A program made the translations under genes and the position numbers. A stretch of DNA of 53,439 nt from an uncultured Muribaculaceae bacterium (lineage in GTDB: Bacteria > Bacteroidota > Bacteroidia > Bacteroidales > Muribaculaceae). The notes beneath the pieces were generated by a model, which did not search any database, was not told where the DNA came from, and saw nothing but the letters and a program-made list of their open reading frames with translations. The first letter of the stretch is position 1. Each line of letters begins with the position of its first letter. Positions 6,306 through 16,000 of the stretch are shown piece after piece. The DNA lies in NCBI GenBank assembly GCA_958439725.1, contig CAUBWJ010000015.1, positions 1 through 53,439 on the forward strand. Reading direction: 5' to 3'.

Positions 6306-7613
6306 ATGCCCAAACCCGAATTTAGATATATGACGGCCGACGAGGCTGTGCGCCTTGTCAAAAGCGGCGACCATGTGTTTGTGCAGGGAAGCGGTTCGAT
6401 TCCCGAGGCGCTTATCGCAGCGCTTGCACGCCGCGGCCACGAACTCCACGACGTTATTCTCTACAACGCATTCGCCATGGGGCGCCGCGTATCACCGCTC
6501 TGCGATCCGGCCCTGAAAGATTCGTTTCTCATCGACTCTTTTTTCGTATCTAACGCGGTGCGGGGATGGGTAAACCAGGGATATGCCACTACCACTCCAC
6601 GCTTCTTCGGGCAAGTGCCGCAGCTGTTCCGCGACGGCACCATTCCGCTGGATGTTGCGTTTATCAACTGCTCGTTGCCCGACAGCGAGGGTTTCGTATC
6701 GTTCGGAGTGTCTGCCGACCTCACACCCTCGGCTGTGGAAAAAGCCCGGATTATCGTGGCCCAGATAAATCCTCTGATGCCATTTACCTACGGTGATTCC
6801 GTGATTCATTCATCATGCATCGACGCTATGGTGAAAGTCAACGATCCTCTTGCCGAAACGGTGGACACGCCTCCCACACCGGAGGAGCTCGCCATAGGCC
6901 GCGCTATCGCGGAGCTCCTGCCCGACGGCGCCGTGCTGCAGGTTGGCGTGGGGGCGATTCCCAACGCCGTGCTCCATTCCCTGAAATCACACCGTCATCT
7001 CGGCATTCATTCCGAAGCACTCACCGAAGGGTTAATGAACCTGATGGAAGCAGGCGTTGTGGATAACTCCCTGAAACAGATTGAGCGCGGGCGCTCGGTT
7101 GCGTCGCTGGTGCTCGGCACAAGACGGCTATACGATTTCGTGGACCACAACAGGGACATCGTGATGCGTGACATTGCATGGGTAAACGATCCCTTTATCA
7201 TAGCTCAGAATCATAACATGGCGGCCATAAACTCCTGTCTGGAGATAGACCTTTCCGGACAGGTTTGCGCCGATTCCATCGGCACACGCATATATTCCGG
7301 CGTAGGCGGCCAGCACGACTTCGTGTACGGCTCGTCAAGAAGCACCGGCGGCCAGTCGTTCATCGCCATGCTTTCCACCACATCAAAAGGCCAAAGCAAG
7401 ATTCGCCCGGTTCTGACCCAAGGCGCAGGCGTAGTCACAACCCGATTCCAGACCAACTGGGTTGTGACTGAATACGGAGCCGTAAATCTCCGGGGAAAAA
7501 ACATGATAGAGCGTGCACGTCTGCTCATATCCATCGCCGCCCCGCAATTCCGCGAGGAGCTTGACCGCGAGGCATTCAATATGCTTGGATACGCCTACCG
7601 CCGCTGGCGCTGA
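6306..7613 (+). CDS. Acetyl-CoA hydrolase/CoA-transferase family protein
   Basis: A 435-residue enzyme of the acetyl-CoA hydrolase/4-hydroxybutyrate CoA-transferase family, which moves CoA between acetate and another short-chain acid. The N-terminal half has VFVQGSGSIPEALIAAL near 24-40. The C-terminal half has LQVGVGAIPNAVL (211-223) and GIHSEALTEG, where Glu237 is the expected CoA-accepting glutamate. YGSSRSTGGQSFIAM and TEYGAVNLRG near the end are also typical. I chose the ATG at 6306 (MPKPEFRYMTADEAV) because residues encoded upstream do not resemble the family. It is shorter than the ~500-residue succinate:acetate type and closer in length to the 4-hydroxybutyrate/butyrate type. The substrate cannot be fixed. 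It stands alone, with a leftward gene downstream. Confidence 0.88.
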   Translation: MPKPEFRYMTADEAVRLVKSGDHVFVQGSGSIPEALIAALARRGHELHDVILYNAFAMGRRVSPLCDPALKDSFLIDSFFVSNAVRGWVNQGYATTTPRFFGQVPQLFRDGTIPLDVAFINCSLPDSEGFVSFGVSADLTPSAVEKARIIVAQINPLMPFTYGDSVIHSSCIDAMVKVNDPLAETVDTPPTPEELAIGRAIAELLPDGAVLQVGVGAIPNAVLHSLKSHRHLGIHSEALTEGLMNLMEAGVVDNSLKQIERGRSVASLVLGTRRLYDFVDHNRDIVMRDIAWVNDPFIIAQNHNMAAINSCLEIDLSGQVCADSIGTRIYSGVGGQHDFVYGSSRSTGGQSFIAMLSTTSKGQSKIRPVLTQGAGVVTTRFQTNWVVTEYGAVNLRGKNMIERARLLISIAAPQFREELDREAFNMLGYAYRRWR

Positions 7614-7679
7614 CAAAAGCTAAAAAAAACGGAATGGCTGAAAAAGGCTCAGCATCTGAGCGACTAAGCGTCGCCGGTC

Positions 7680-8783
7680 TCAAAACTTCACGCCGGTACG
7701 CTTATAGATCATGCGGCTCAGCACCATATTGATACCGATCCATACCGCTATATCCAGCACAAAGAGAAGGGTTATATCCACCGTGGGCGACAAAAGATAA
7801 TTCACCAGAGTGAACAGTGCCGAGCAGCCGATAATTGTGGGCATAGCCACACGTTGGTTGATGCCTATGGCAAGCAGTTTGTGGTGGATATGCGATTTGT
7901 CGGGCATGAACGGATTCTTATGTGCGCGAATACGGTGAAGATATACTCTGACCACATCCAGACACGGTATAAGCAGCGGAGCAAAGGCTATCACGGCCGA
8001 ATTGCTCTGCGTCACCACATCAGGAATCTGACATACCCTTATGCTCATCACGCTCAGGAACAGACCGATAGTAAGCGCGCCGGTATCGCCCATGAATATC
8101 TTCTGATGCTTCTGGGGATTACCGAAGACATTGTAGATGAAGAAAGGTACCAGTGCACCGAGTGTTGCAACCGCAAGCGCCGAGAAGAGATAAAGACCTG
8201 CCTGATAGAAAACGTAGGTATAGAACACACAAGCTACAGCCGAGAGGCCCGAGGCGAGACCGTCTATACCGTCTATGAGATTGATGGCGTTTATAATAAA
8301 AACTATAAGCAGCACCGTAAGCGGAACCGAAATGGCTATGGGCAACGCTCCTATTCCACACAGGCCATGAAGATTGTCGAGCATCATGCCACCGCTTATA
8401 ATAAGGCATGCCGAAATGGTCTGCATGATAAATTTCGCCTTATAGCGCACACCCACCAGGTCGTCGGCCATACCGGTAAGATAAAGCAGAATCGCACCAC
8501 TGAGAATGAAGCAAAGCGGCTGCATGTTCTCCCACAGACGCGAAAGCACCAGATTGTTTCCCGAATACAAGCCGAAGCCGTAAAGCAGGAAAATGGCGAA
8601 CATCATCGAGGGGAAGAAAGCAATTCCTCCCAGACGTGGAATCTCAAGTTTATGGATTTTGCGCGGATCGGGTGTATCAAAAAGTTTTTTTCTGAATGCA
8701 ATAAGAAGGATCTGTGGAATTATGATGCCGCAGAGGGCCATCACACAGATAAATACGGAAAGGTCTATTAGAATCCAGCTCAT
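7680..8783 (-). CDS. WecA/TagO-like undecaprenyl-phosphate sugar-1-phosphate transferase
   Basis: A 367-residue polytopic inner-membrane enzyme of the MraY/WecA family, which starts a lipid-linked glycan by placing a sugar-1-phosphate on undecaprenyl phosphate. Catalytic motifs in order: MADDLVG (Asp107-Asp108), NLIDGIDGLASG (168-179) and FMGDTGAL (230-237). The cytosolic C-terminal loop has SHIHHKLLAIG (297-307), the HIHH motif that separates WecA-like GlcNAc-1-P transferases from MraY. About ten hydrophobic segments are visible. It stands alone, so which polysaccharide it starts (capsule, O-antigen or another) is not shown. Its promoter appears to be at 8952-8959, giving a leader of about 160 bases. 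Confidence 0.9.
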   Translation of the reverse strand: MSWILIDLSVFICVMALCGIIIPQILLIAFRKKLFDTPDPRKIHKLEIPRLGGIAFFPSMMFAIFLLYGFGLYSGNNLVLSRLWENMQPLCFILSGAILLYLTGMADDLVGVRYKAKFIMQTISACLIISGGMMLDNLHGLCGIGALPIAISVPLTVLLIVFIINAINLIDGIDGLASGLSAVACVFYTYVFYQAGLYLFSALAVATLGALVPFFIYNVFGNPQKHQKIFMGDTGALTIGLFLSVMSIRVCQIPDVVTQSNSAVIAFAPLLIPCLDVVRVYLHRIRAHKNPFMPDKSHIHHKLLAIGINQRVAMPTIIGCSALFTLVNYLLSPTVDITLLFVLDIAVWIGINMVLSRMIYKRTGVKF

Positions 8784-9146
8784 GGTAATTATTCAGAATT
8801 TTCTTAAAAAGGTCTCTTTTTTTGAAAACGGACTTTGATTAGGTGGCATCTAAACTTTAAATTCCGGCTGAGACAAGTGTGTCACAAGCGTTTTCGGCAA
8901 TAGTAAAAATTGTCCCGGCAGAAACTATTCCTAATTAAAATAGGAACATCGCAAAGTTAATAAAAGTTTATTTACCGTGCAACTGTTTTAAGCAGGATTT
9001 ACCCCCCCCCATTATATTTCTGTATATCAACACATTATACATAAAACACAAACACTTTCACTGTCAAATGGCTCTGATTCGTCGAAATCAGCGGTCACTT
9101 CTCAGCCTCAGCCACTGCAACACATGACACCCTTCCCCCAATATAC
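8784..9146. other. Intergenic region with the WecA-like gene's promoter and a poly-C tract
   Basis: No gene seen. It holds a minus-strand -7 box at 8952-8959 and a run of nine C at 9002-9010 about 45 bases further upstream on that strand. The rest is AT-rich. Confidence 0.5.
8952..8959 (-). promoter_or_regulatory. -7 box of the WecA-like gene
   Basis: The minus strand reads TAACTTTG, matching TAnnTTTG, about 170 bases before the start codon at 8783. Confidence 0.55.
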
Positions 9147-9719
9147 TTATATCCCCGATTTTATCACAGGGATACCGAATATGCCTTCGGAAAGCTCAAT
9201 ATCGATCTTCTCCCCTTTCCGGTGGACGCCGAATCCTTTCCTTCCGAGTCTTATATCCTTTTTGCGCCCATTACTGAAAGAAAGTTCCATATAATACACC
9301 TTATAAGGCTCCCCGGTCCTCACATATCGACGCCCTACTCTTCTTGTGCTGTGTTCCGTCTTGGAGTATAGACGTTCAACCACCGCTTCCTCTCTGTGAG
9401 TGTCATCACTGCCAATGGTGTAATTGCTACCCAGAAACATGAAACAGGCCAGAGCAGAAAGCAGCGCGCCCTGAAATAAATAATTAGCTATAAAACTGTC
9501 GCATCCCGACACGCGCCGGCTTATTCCTATCATAAAATAGGATGCCGCGAAGCCCAGCACAATACATGGTACAACCGAAGCCGGCAGCGACACAAGACTT
9601 CGCCCATAGAAAAACGCCGCTCCTCCGGCAAGAACAACCGTAAGTATCACCGACGCCACCATCACTGCGGTAGAGCGCGAAGATTTTGTGCTTTCTCCCA
9701 TATTTGTTAATTTTGCCAC
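9147..9719 (-). CDS. Hypothetical membrane protein
   Basis: A 190-residue protein I do not recognise. Three hydrophobic segments fill residues about 18-115: VMVASVILTVVLAGGAAFFY, then VVPCIVLGFAASYFMIGI, then FQGALLSALACFMFLG. A soluble C-terminal half of mixed strands follows, with YKVYYMELSFSNGRKKDIRL and KGEKIDIELSEGIFGIPVI. The last part resembles the small beta domain of DUF3592-like membrane proteins, but the match is only by eye. A promoter box at 9746-9753 lies about 27 bases before the ATG at 9719; an ATG six codons in (MGESTKSS) is an alternative start. It diverges from the M48 protease gene, with 66 bases between the starts. Confidence 0.65.
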   Translation of the reverse strand: MAKLTNMGESTKSSRSTAVMVASVILTVVLAGGAAFFYGRSLVSLPASVVPCIVLGFAASYFMIGISRRVSGCDSFIANYLFQGALLSALACFMFLGSNYTIGSDDTHREEAVVERLYSKTEHSTRRVGRRYVRTGEPYKVYYMELSFSNGRKKDIRLGRKGFGVHRKGEKIDIELSEGIFGIPVIKSGI

Positions 9720-9745
9720 AATAAAAGGATAGTATTTTCAGCCCG

Positions 9746-9753
9746 CAAAATTA
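9746..9753 (-). promoter_or_regulatory. -7 box of the hypothetical membrane protein gene
   Basis: The minus strand reads TAATTTTG, fitting TAnnTTTG, about 27 bases before the start codon. Confidence 0.5.
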
Positions 9754-9785
9754 GTAAAGTTAACTTATTTATCACATTCAGATAT

Positions 9786-10583
9786 ATGAAAACATCAGTA
9801 ATCAGACTTATCGCAATTCTCCTGTGCGTTTCGGCCATTGCCCCCGCATCGGCCCAGTTCAATCTGAAAAAAGCAGTCAACTCGGCAGCCAAAGCCGGCA
9901 AGGCCCTGACCCTCAGCGATGCCGACATGGCCGCCTACGTCAAGGAATCCGTTGACTGGATGGACAAGCACAATCCCGTTCTCCCCGAGGACAATCCTTA
10001 CACCCAGCGTCTCCGCAAACTCACCGAAGGCATAACCGATGCCGACGGCATTCCACTCAACTTCAAGGTCTACGACGTGATTGATGTCAACGCCTTCGCC
10101 TGCCCTGACGGCAGCGTGAGAGTATTCTCTTCACTGATGGACATCATGAACGACGACGAGCTCATGGGAATCATAGGACATGAGATTGGTCACGTTGTAA
10201 AACGCCACTCCAAAAACGCTTTCCGCACCCAGCTTCTCACCGGTGCCATGAAGGATGCCGTGGCCTCGACCGGTGGCAAAGCCGCAGCTCTTACCGAATC
10301 CCAGCTCGGGACTCTCGGCGAAGCCCTCATCAACTCCAAGTATTCACAGAAGCAGGAAAAGGAAGCCGATGACTGCGGATATGATTTCCTCGTGCAGCAC
10401 GGACGCAACCCCTACGGCATGGCAATGTCGTTCGAGAAATTCCTTGAACTGGAGGACAAAAGCGGCTCCAAGCAGAGCTATATCCAGCGCATGTTCTCTT
10501 CCCACCCCGAGACCAAGGCACGCATCGAGCATATAACCAAGCGCGCAGAAAAGGAAGGATTCTCGCGCCCCGAAGCCAAATAA
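9786..10583 (+). CDS. M48-family zinc metalloprotease, exported
   Basis: A 265-residue periplasmic metalloprotease of the M48 (Ste24/HtpX/LoiP-like) family. A signal peptide occupies about residues 1-23 (MKTSVIRLIAILLCVSAIA, then PASAQ). The zinc site is clear: HEIGH at 132-136 (GIIGHEIGHVVKRHSKNAF), with the third ligand expected in EKEADDCGYDF (191-201). The late SSHPETKARIEHI motif is also typical. It is short and has no TPR tail, which fits the LoiP/YcaL-like group that degrades misfolded outer-membrane proteins; the substrate here is inferred. It is a single gene, closed by a strong terminator. Confidence 0.92.
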   Translation: MKTSVIRLIAILLCVSAIAPASAQFNLKKAVNSAAKAGKALTLSDADMAAYVKESVDWMDKHNPVLPEDNPYTQRLRKLTEGITDADGIPLNFKVYDVIDVNAFACPDGSVRVFSSLMDIMNDDELMGIIGHEIGHVVKRHSKNAFRTQLLTGAMKDAVASTGGKAAALTESQLGTLGEALINSKYSQKQEKEADDCGYDFLVQHGRNPYGMAMSFEKFLELEDKSGSKQSYIQRMFSSHPETKARIEHITKRAEKEGFSRPEAK

Positions 10584-10608
10584 TCAGAAGATAAACCCAT
10601 AACCACTA

Positions 10609-10656
10609 CGGCGGTGTGTCAAAACAGCTTCAGTTTGACACACCGCCGGTGTTTTT
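10609..10656 (+). terminator. Intrinsic terminator of the M48 protease gene
   Basis: CGGCGGTGTGTCAAA (10609-10623) pairs perfectly with TTTGACACACCGCCG (10634-10648), followed by GTG and TTTTT. Confidence 0.9.
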
Positions 10657-10688
10657 ATCTTGACGGAACAGAAAGGGAGCCGCTGTTC

Positions 10689-11597
10689 CTATCTGGAAGC
10701 TTTGTCTGCAATGTGATACGGTTCCATGTGGATACTTACATGGGTCTCCTGACCTAACGCCGTTCGCAGACGCCGTTCAACCTCGGTGGCGACATCATGC
10801 GATTCTTTCAAGGTCATCTCACCGTCCATCTTCACATGAGCGTCAATGGCATCCAGCGGCCCTATGCGGCGCGTGCGCAGATGCCCTATCGAAATCACGC
10901 CGGGGGTTGACATTATTATCTCCACAATCTTCTGGCACACGCTCTCGGGGAGCGATTTCTCAAGAAGTTCATCGATACCGTTTTTAGTCAGCTTCCAGCC
11001 CATCACCATAATGAACACACTCACCACAGCGGCGGCAAGGGGGTCGAGCATCACCCATTTCCGGCCCAGAAGCATGGCTCCGAAAATGCCGGCAAGAGTG
11101 GCTATGGAGGTGAACGCGTCGCTGCGGTGATGGAGCGCGTTGGCTTTCAGAGCCGAAGACTTCAACCGACGGCTGAATATTACAGTGTATCGGTACAGAC
11201 CCTCCTTCAGCAATATAGAGATTATGGCAGCGGAGAGCGCCCACATGTTCGGGCTCTCCACATCGGCGCCGCGTAATATGGCCACGCATTCGGCCACACC
11301 GTTGTATAGCAGCCCCACGCCTACCCCGGCAAGCATTATGCCGATTATCACCGAGGCAAGTGTCTCATATTTTCCGTGTCCGTAGCCATGGTCGGTGTCT
11401 TCCGGCTTTCCGGAGATTTTCACGAAAACAAGCACCACCACATCGCTCACGAAGTCGGAGAGCGAATGGACTGCATCGGCTATCATGGCCGAACTGTGGC
11501 CGAGGACTCCCGCCACGAATTTGAACACCAACAGCAGGAAGTTTACCACACTTCCTATAAGCGTGACCTTGTAAATCGTTTTTTCTCTTTCGCCCAT
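10689..11597 (-). CDS. Cation diffusion facilitator (CDF) exporter
   Basis: A 302-residue inner-membrane divalent-cation/proton antiporter of the CDF family. Six hydrophobic segments are followed by a cytosolic ferredoxin-like domain. The transport site in helix 2 is visible as MIADAVHSLSDFVSDVVVL (about 38-56), followed by the DHGYGHGKYE motif (69-78). Helix 5 carries ALKANALHHRSDAFTS. The C-terminal domain contains GVISIGHLRTRRIGPLDAIDAHV and ends THVSIHMEPYHI. I chose the ATG at 11597 (MGEREKTIYK), since homologues start here; the stretch upstream is unrelated. It follows the TolC gene of the RND operon by about 107 bases, so it may be the last gene of a metal-resistance operon. The metal (Zn, Fe, Mn or another) is not clear. 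Confidence 0.88.
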   Translation of the reverse strand: MGEREKTIYKVTLIGSVVNFLLLVFKFVAGVLGHSSAMIADAVHSLSDFVSDVVVLVFVKISGKPEDTDHGYGHGKYETLASVIIGIMLAGVGVGLLYNGVAECVAILRGADVESPNMWALSAAIISILLKEGLYRYTVIFSRRLKSSALKANALHHRSDAFTSIATLAGIFGAMLLGRKWVMLDPLAAAVVSVFIMVMGWKLTKNGIDELLEKSLPESVCQKIVEIIMSTPGVISIGHLRTRRIGPLDAIDAHVKMDGEMTLKESHDVATEVERRLRTALGQETHVSIHMEPYHIADKASR

Positions 11598-11703
11598 ACT
11601 GTAATAAGCGCCAAAAAGCAAGACAATGGTTGTTAAATAAACACGAGCAGAAGCTCTGCACAAAATTACAGATTGTAAGCAAATTCAGAAAAGAATCAGG
11701 CTC

Positions 11704-13020
11704 TTATTTCAGGCGCCCGGTGGCATTGAGATATTGTGCCTCCGAAAGCTTGAATACTCCGTAAGCCCCCGTATAGTCATCCTGTGCCTGCCGGTAAAGC
11801 GTCTGCGCGTCGAGAAGGTCGGTTATCGTGCTCATACCCGCATCATAGTAGGCCTGGTTAAGCCGGAGATTCTCCTTGCTCTGCACTATAGCTTCGGAGG
11901 CGAGGGCCATTTTGCGGTGTGCCGCGGTGAGATTATCCCATTTGTCCGACATCTCTATCTCCAGTTTCTGGCCGAGATTCGACAGCTCGGTGCGCGCGTT
12001 GGCCAGTTCAAGCTTCTTGCGTTTTATGGCGTGGGAACCGCCCCACCATCCCGACAGCGGCACGGAAACGGTAACCATAACTCCGCCGAAATTATGGTCC
12101 TGATTGAACACGTCGTGGTAGAACCATCCGGCACCCACCCCTACCTGAGGCAGATAGTTGCCTACTTCCATACGCTTCTCAAGATCCTTTGCCTCCACAT
12201 TCTTTACCAGCAGACGGTGGTCGGCTGTAAGGTCAAGGGCTTCGGAAGTCCTTATAAAGAGCGCATCGGGATATGCGGGGACGGTATCAGGCACCTGTGC
12301 CCTGACATCGACTCTGGCATCGGTTCCGAGGCCTACCTGCTGCGCGAGCAGCATTTTCATAAGCTCTATACCGTTGTCAAGATCCACCAGATCGGCACGG
12401 TATCCGTTGCGCTTCAGTTGCACCTTCAGCAGGTCGTTGCGTGTGGCCACTCCGGCGTCCACAGCCGCACCGACCTGGCGCGAGAGCGTGTCGAGCATGG
12501 TAATGGCGCTTTCCACGGTATGCTTCTGCGCCTTGAGGGTGACCAGCTGCCAGTACAGAGCCTCCGTCTGGAGCTGCACCTGGTTGGCACTCTGCTCCTT
12601 GCGGATGCGCGCGGCCTCCTCGCCTACTTTGGCGAGCTTATTGCCGTTAACAATACGGCCTCCGGCAAAAACGGGCTGCAACGCCCATATTCCCGCAGCT
12701 TTGCCCTTGTTTATGATTCCGAGGGTGAAAAGATCGAGCACGTTGTATTGAAGCACATCGTTATGGGTCTTGAACCATGAGCCCCCGGCCGAAACCTGCG
12801 GGAAATATTTTGTGAAAGCCTCGCGGCGCGTCTCTATGGCAGCACGCAGATTATTGTCGGCCACGCGTATGTCGGCATTGTTGGCTATGGCCATCCGCTT
12901 GCACTCGTCGAGTGAGCACACAGTGTCAGTGACAGCCTCTGACGGCTCGTCGGCACGGCTGATTCCGGCTCCTGCGCCAAGAGCGGCAATACAGATTATA
13001 GTCTTATATATCGTTTTCAT
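11704..13020 (-). CDS. TolC-family outer-membrane efflux protein (RND operon)
   Basis: A 438-residue outer-membrane channel of the TolC family. A signal peptide is present (MKTIYKTIICIAALGAGAG to about 23), followed by CSLDECKRMAIANNADIRVA, the usual start of an OEP repeat. Two long alpha-hairpin repeats follow, and the second ends AYYDAGMSTITDLLDAQTLY, a typical TolC motif, near residue 400. The first cysteine is not in a lipobox, so it is probably not lipidated. It lies 28 bases downstream of the RND pump gene and forms the exit duct for that adaptor-pump pair. Confidence 0.92.
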   Translation of the reverse strand: MKTIYKTIICIAALGAGAGISRADEPSEAVTDTVCSLDECKRMAIANNADIRVADNNLRAAIETRREAFTKYFPQVSAGGSWFKTHNDVLQYNVLDLFTLGIINKGKAAGIWALQPVFAGGRIVNGNKLAKVGEEAARIRKEQSANQVQLQTEALYWQLVTLKAQKHTVESAITMLDTLSRQVGAAVDAGVATRNDLLKVQLKRNGYRADLVDLDNGIELMKMLLAQQVGLGTDARVDVRAQVPDTVPAYPDALFIRTSEALDLTADHRLLVKNVEAKDLEKRMEVGNYLPQVGVGAGWFYHDVFNQDHNFGGVMVTVSVPLSGWWGGSHAIKRKKLELANARTELSNLGQKLEIEMSDKWDNLTAAHRKMALASEAIVQSKENLRLNQAYYDAGMSTITDLLDAQTLYRQAQDDYTGAYGVFKLSEAQYLNATGRLK

Positions 13021-13047
13021 TTCTTCAGGTCTTGATTTTGGTGGAGA

Positions 13048-16000
13048 TCATAACAGATGCGTCTCAAGCGGTTCGGGAAGTGGCTTATCGGCGCCCTTCT
13101 GGCGGCATTTCATCATGGAATAGGCCACAGGAATCACAGTAAGTATAAATATCATGGTGACGGGAGTGCCCCAGAATATCACCACACCCATAGGCTTCCA
13201 GAGCGCGCTGTTGCCTATCACCATCGGGAGCACACCCATGGTGGCGGCAGCCGAGGTGAGGAAAATCGGGCGCATCCTTCGTTTGGAAGCGTTGAGCACC
13301 GCATCGTGCACGGTCTGACCCTGGTTGCGCAGCTCCTCGGCATAATCCAGAAGCACTATGGCGTTTCTCACAAGAATGCCCATGAGCGACACTATTCCAA
13401 GCACGCAGGTAAGCGACATGTCGGTGTCCTGTATTATCAGGCCAAGCGCGGCGCCAGGCATACAGAGCAGCAGCGAGAAGAGCAGCAGAATTGCGGTATC
13501 GGCCTGCGCGTAATGGAACAGCAGTATGAAGAAGATAATGGCCACGGCCAGTCCCAGACCCGAGAGAATCTGGGGCAGAGTGTCCATCGTATTCTCCCAT
13601 TCGCCTCCGCGGTCTACTACCACTTCCTGCGGAAGATCCAGGCGCCCGATACTGTCCATGAGCGCCTCCGTTCGGTCTATCACGTTGACATTGCGCTGCA
13701 CCTCGGCTATCACCGAAACGGTGGCTATGCCGTTGTAATGGGTGAGCATACCCTGATGCCACTGCGGACTGACAGTAGAAATCTGACGCAGAGGAACTGT
13801 GCCGAATCCGATCACGGGCATAGGTTCGTTTTCCAGCTCATCCACATTGCTGCGGCGCGAGGTTCCGGTCTTGAGGGTGACGGGAATGCCGTAGTCGCCT
13901 TCCCACACAGTCGCCACAGGCAGACCGGGAGAATAGCGCATGGCAAGGGATGTCTCCACCAGCGTGGAGTTGAGTCCGAAGCGTTCGGCACGGTCGCGGT
14001 CGAGGCTCACGGCTGCAGACGCCAGAGGATTGTCAAGCGACGTGCGGACATTACGGAGTCCGGGCACATGCCTTGCCACCGCGGCAACCGAGTCGGCCAC
14101 TTTCTTGAGCACGGCGGCATCGGCTCCCGAGAATTTCACCTGTATAGGGTAGTCGGCCGTGGAATAGCTGAGCTGCTTGAACCTCACAAAGGCATCCGGG
14201 AAGTAGCTTTCATATTTTTCTGTAAAGGCATTAAGAACCTCTATGGTCGCGTCGTTGCTCTTGGTGTTGACAATAAACTGGGCGAAGTTCGGGCCTCCTA
14301 CCTGGGGTGCATAAGTGGCCTGGAAGCGGGGCGATGAACAGCCGTGGAACGACGCTATCGAAACCACCATCGGATCCTTTGCCAGTATGCGTTCCAGCGA
14401 ATCGGCTATATCGGTTGTACGCTCAACAGCCGTTCCCTGCGGCAGGAAAATCTCAACAGCAAACTGATTGCGTTCGGCAATAGGCATAAGCTGCATCGGA
14501 TGGACTATGAATAGCCATGTTCCGGCCACGGTGGTGATCACTCCCAGAGCGATTGTGGTCTTGGGCCACGCGAAGCACCAGTCAATCACCTTATTATAGC
14601 CCTTCTGCATCGACACGAAGAAACTGAATTTCTTTTTGCCGGTGGCTATGGCTTCCTGCTGGAGCTTATATATAGGCTTCTTTATAAGCTTGTATTGCAT
14701 GTAAGGCACCAGAAGCTCGGCAACCATCAGCGATACAAACAGGATTATGGTCATGCCCCAGGGGAAATCCGTGAGGAAGTCGCGGAACATTCCCTTGATA
14801 GTGAGCAGGAACGGGAAGAACGTTACAGAGATGGCGAGTGTAGCCGAGAATATGGCCTTGAAGAACTCCGTGCCTGCCCGCAGGGTTGCGTGGTAATGGT
14901 CCATTCCTTCGGAAATCAGCTCCACATAGTCGTCGATAATCACCACAGAGTTGTCCACAATCATGCCGAGCGACACTATCAGACAGGCCAGTGTCACCGT
15001 GTTAAGTTCTATCCCGAAGGCATAGAAAAGGCCCAGCGATATGAATATGGCTATCGGGATTGTGGACGCGGCTATCAAAGCCACATTCAGCGGAAGCAGC
15101 AGCATTATCACCACCACCACGGCTATTATGGCCACCAGAAGTTCCACAAGGAAATAGTTTACGGAACTGTTCACCACCACAGGCTGATCGGTGATTTTGA
15201 ACAGCGTCACACTTTCGGGAATCTCCGATTTGAAGGCATCTATCTGTTTGTCCACCTCTTTGCCCATTTCCACTATATTGTAGCCTTCTTTCATCTGCAC
15301 GCTCAGGAGTATGCACTTCTGGAAGTTGTTGGTTATATAGCTGTCGGGCTCGGGATACTCGCGGCGTATGTCGGCAATCTCGCCCAGACGCACCACGCTG
15401 CCGTCGGGGGTAGAAAAAACTATCATGTCGGCCACATCGGCCACGGAGTTGACGGAGCGCGTCACGATTATAGGCTGCGTATAATGTCCGCTTTTAAGCG
15501 AACCACCTGTGGTCTGGAAGCCCTGGGCGAGAAGAGTGGCGCCCACGGTTGTCTCGGAGAGCGCGTAGTGCTTGAGTTTCTCCGGGTTGAGATACACGGC
15601 TATCTGCTCGGTCTGTTTGCCGGTGACACTCATGGTGCCCACGCTCTCCACCGTGCGCAGGCGGTCTTTTAGCCGGTCCATGTAGTCGCTGAGCTCGCGG
15701 TAGGTCTTGTCGTCGCTCTGCATGGTTATGAGCAGTGCCGAAGTATCGCCGAAATTACTCAGGGTCTCCACGGCGAGAACGCCCGGCGGAAGCGTGAGTT
15801 TCACCTGATCCATGCCAATCTTGAACTCGTTCCAGAACGGTTTGGAGTCCTCCACGTCATTGTCAAGCTCCACGAATATTATGAGCATTCCCGCACTGAT
15901 CTGCGAGTGGGTCTTCGTTTTGTCTACCTGCTTGTAGGAAAATATGTAGTCCTCCAGAGGTTTGAGCACTTCGTTCTCGATCTGCTCCACCGTGGCGCCG

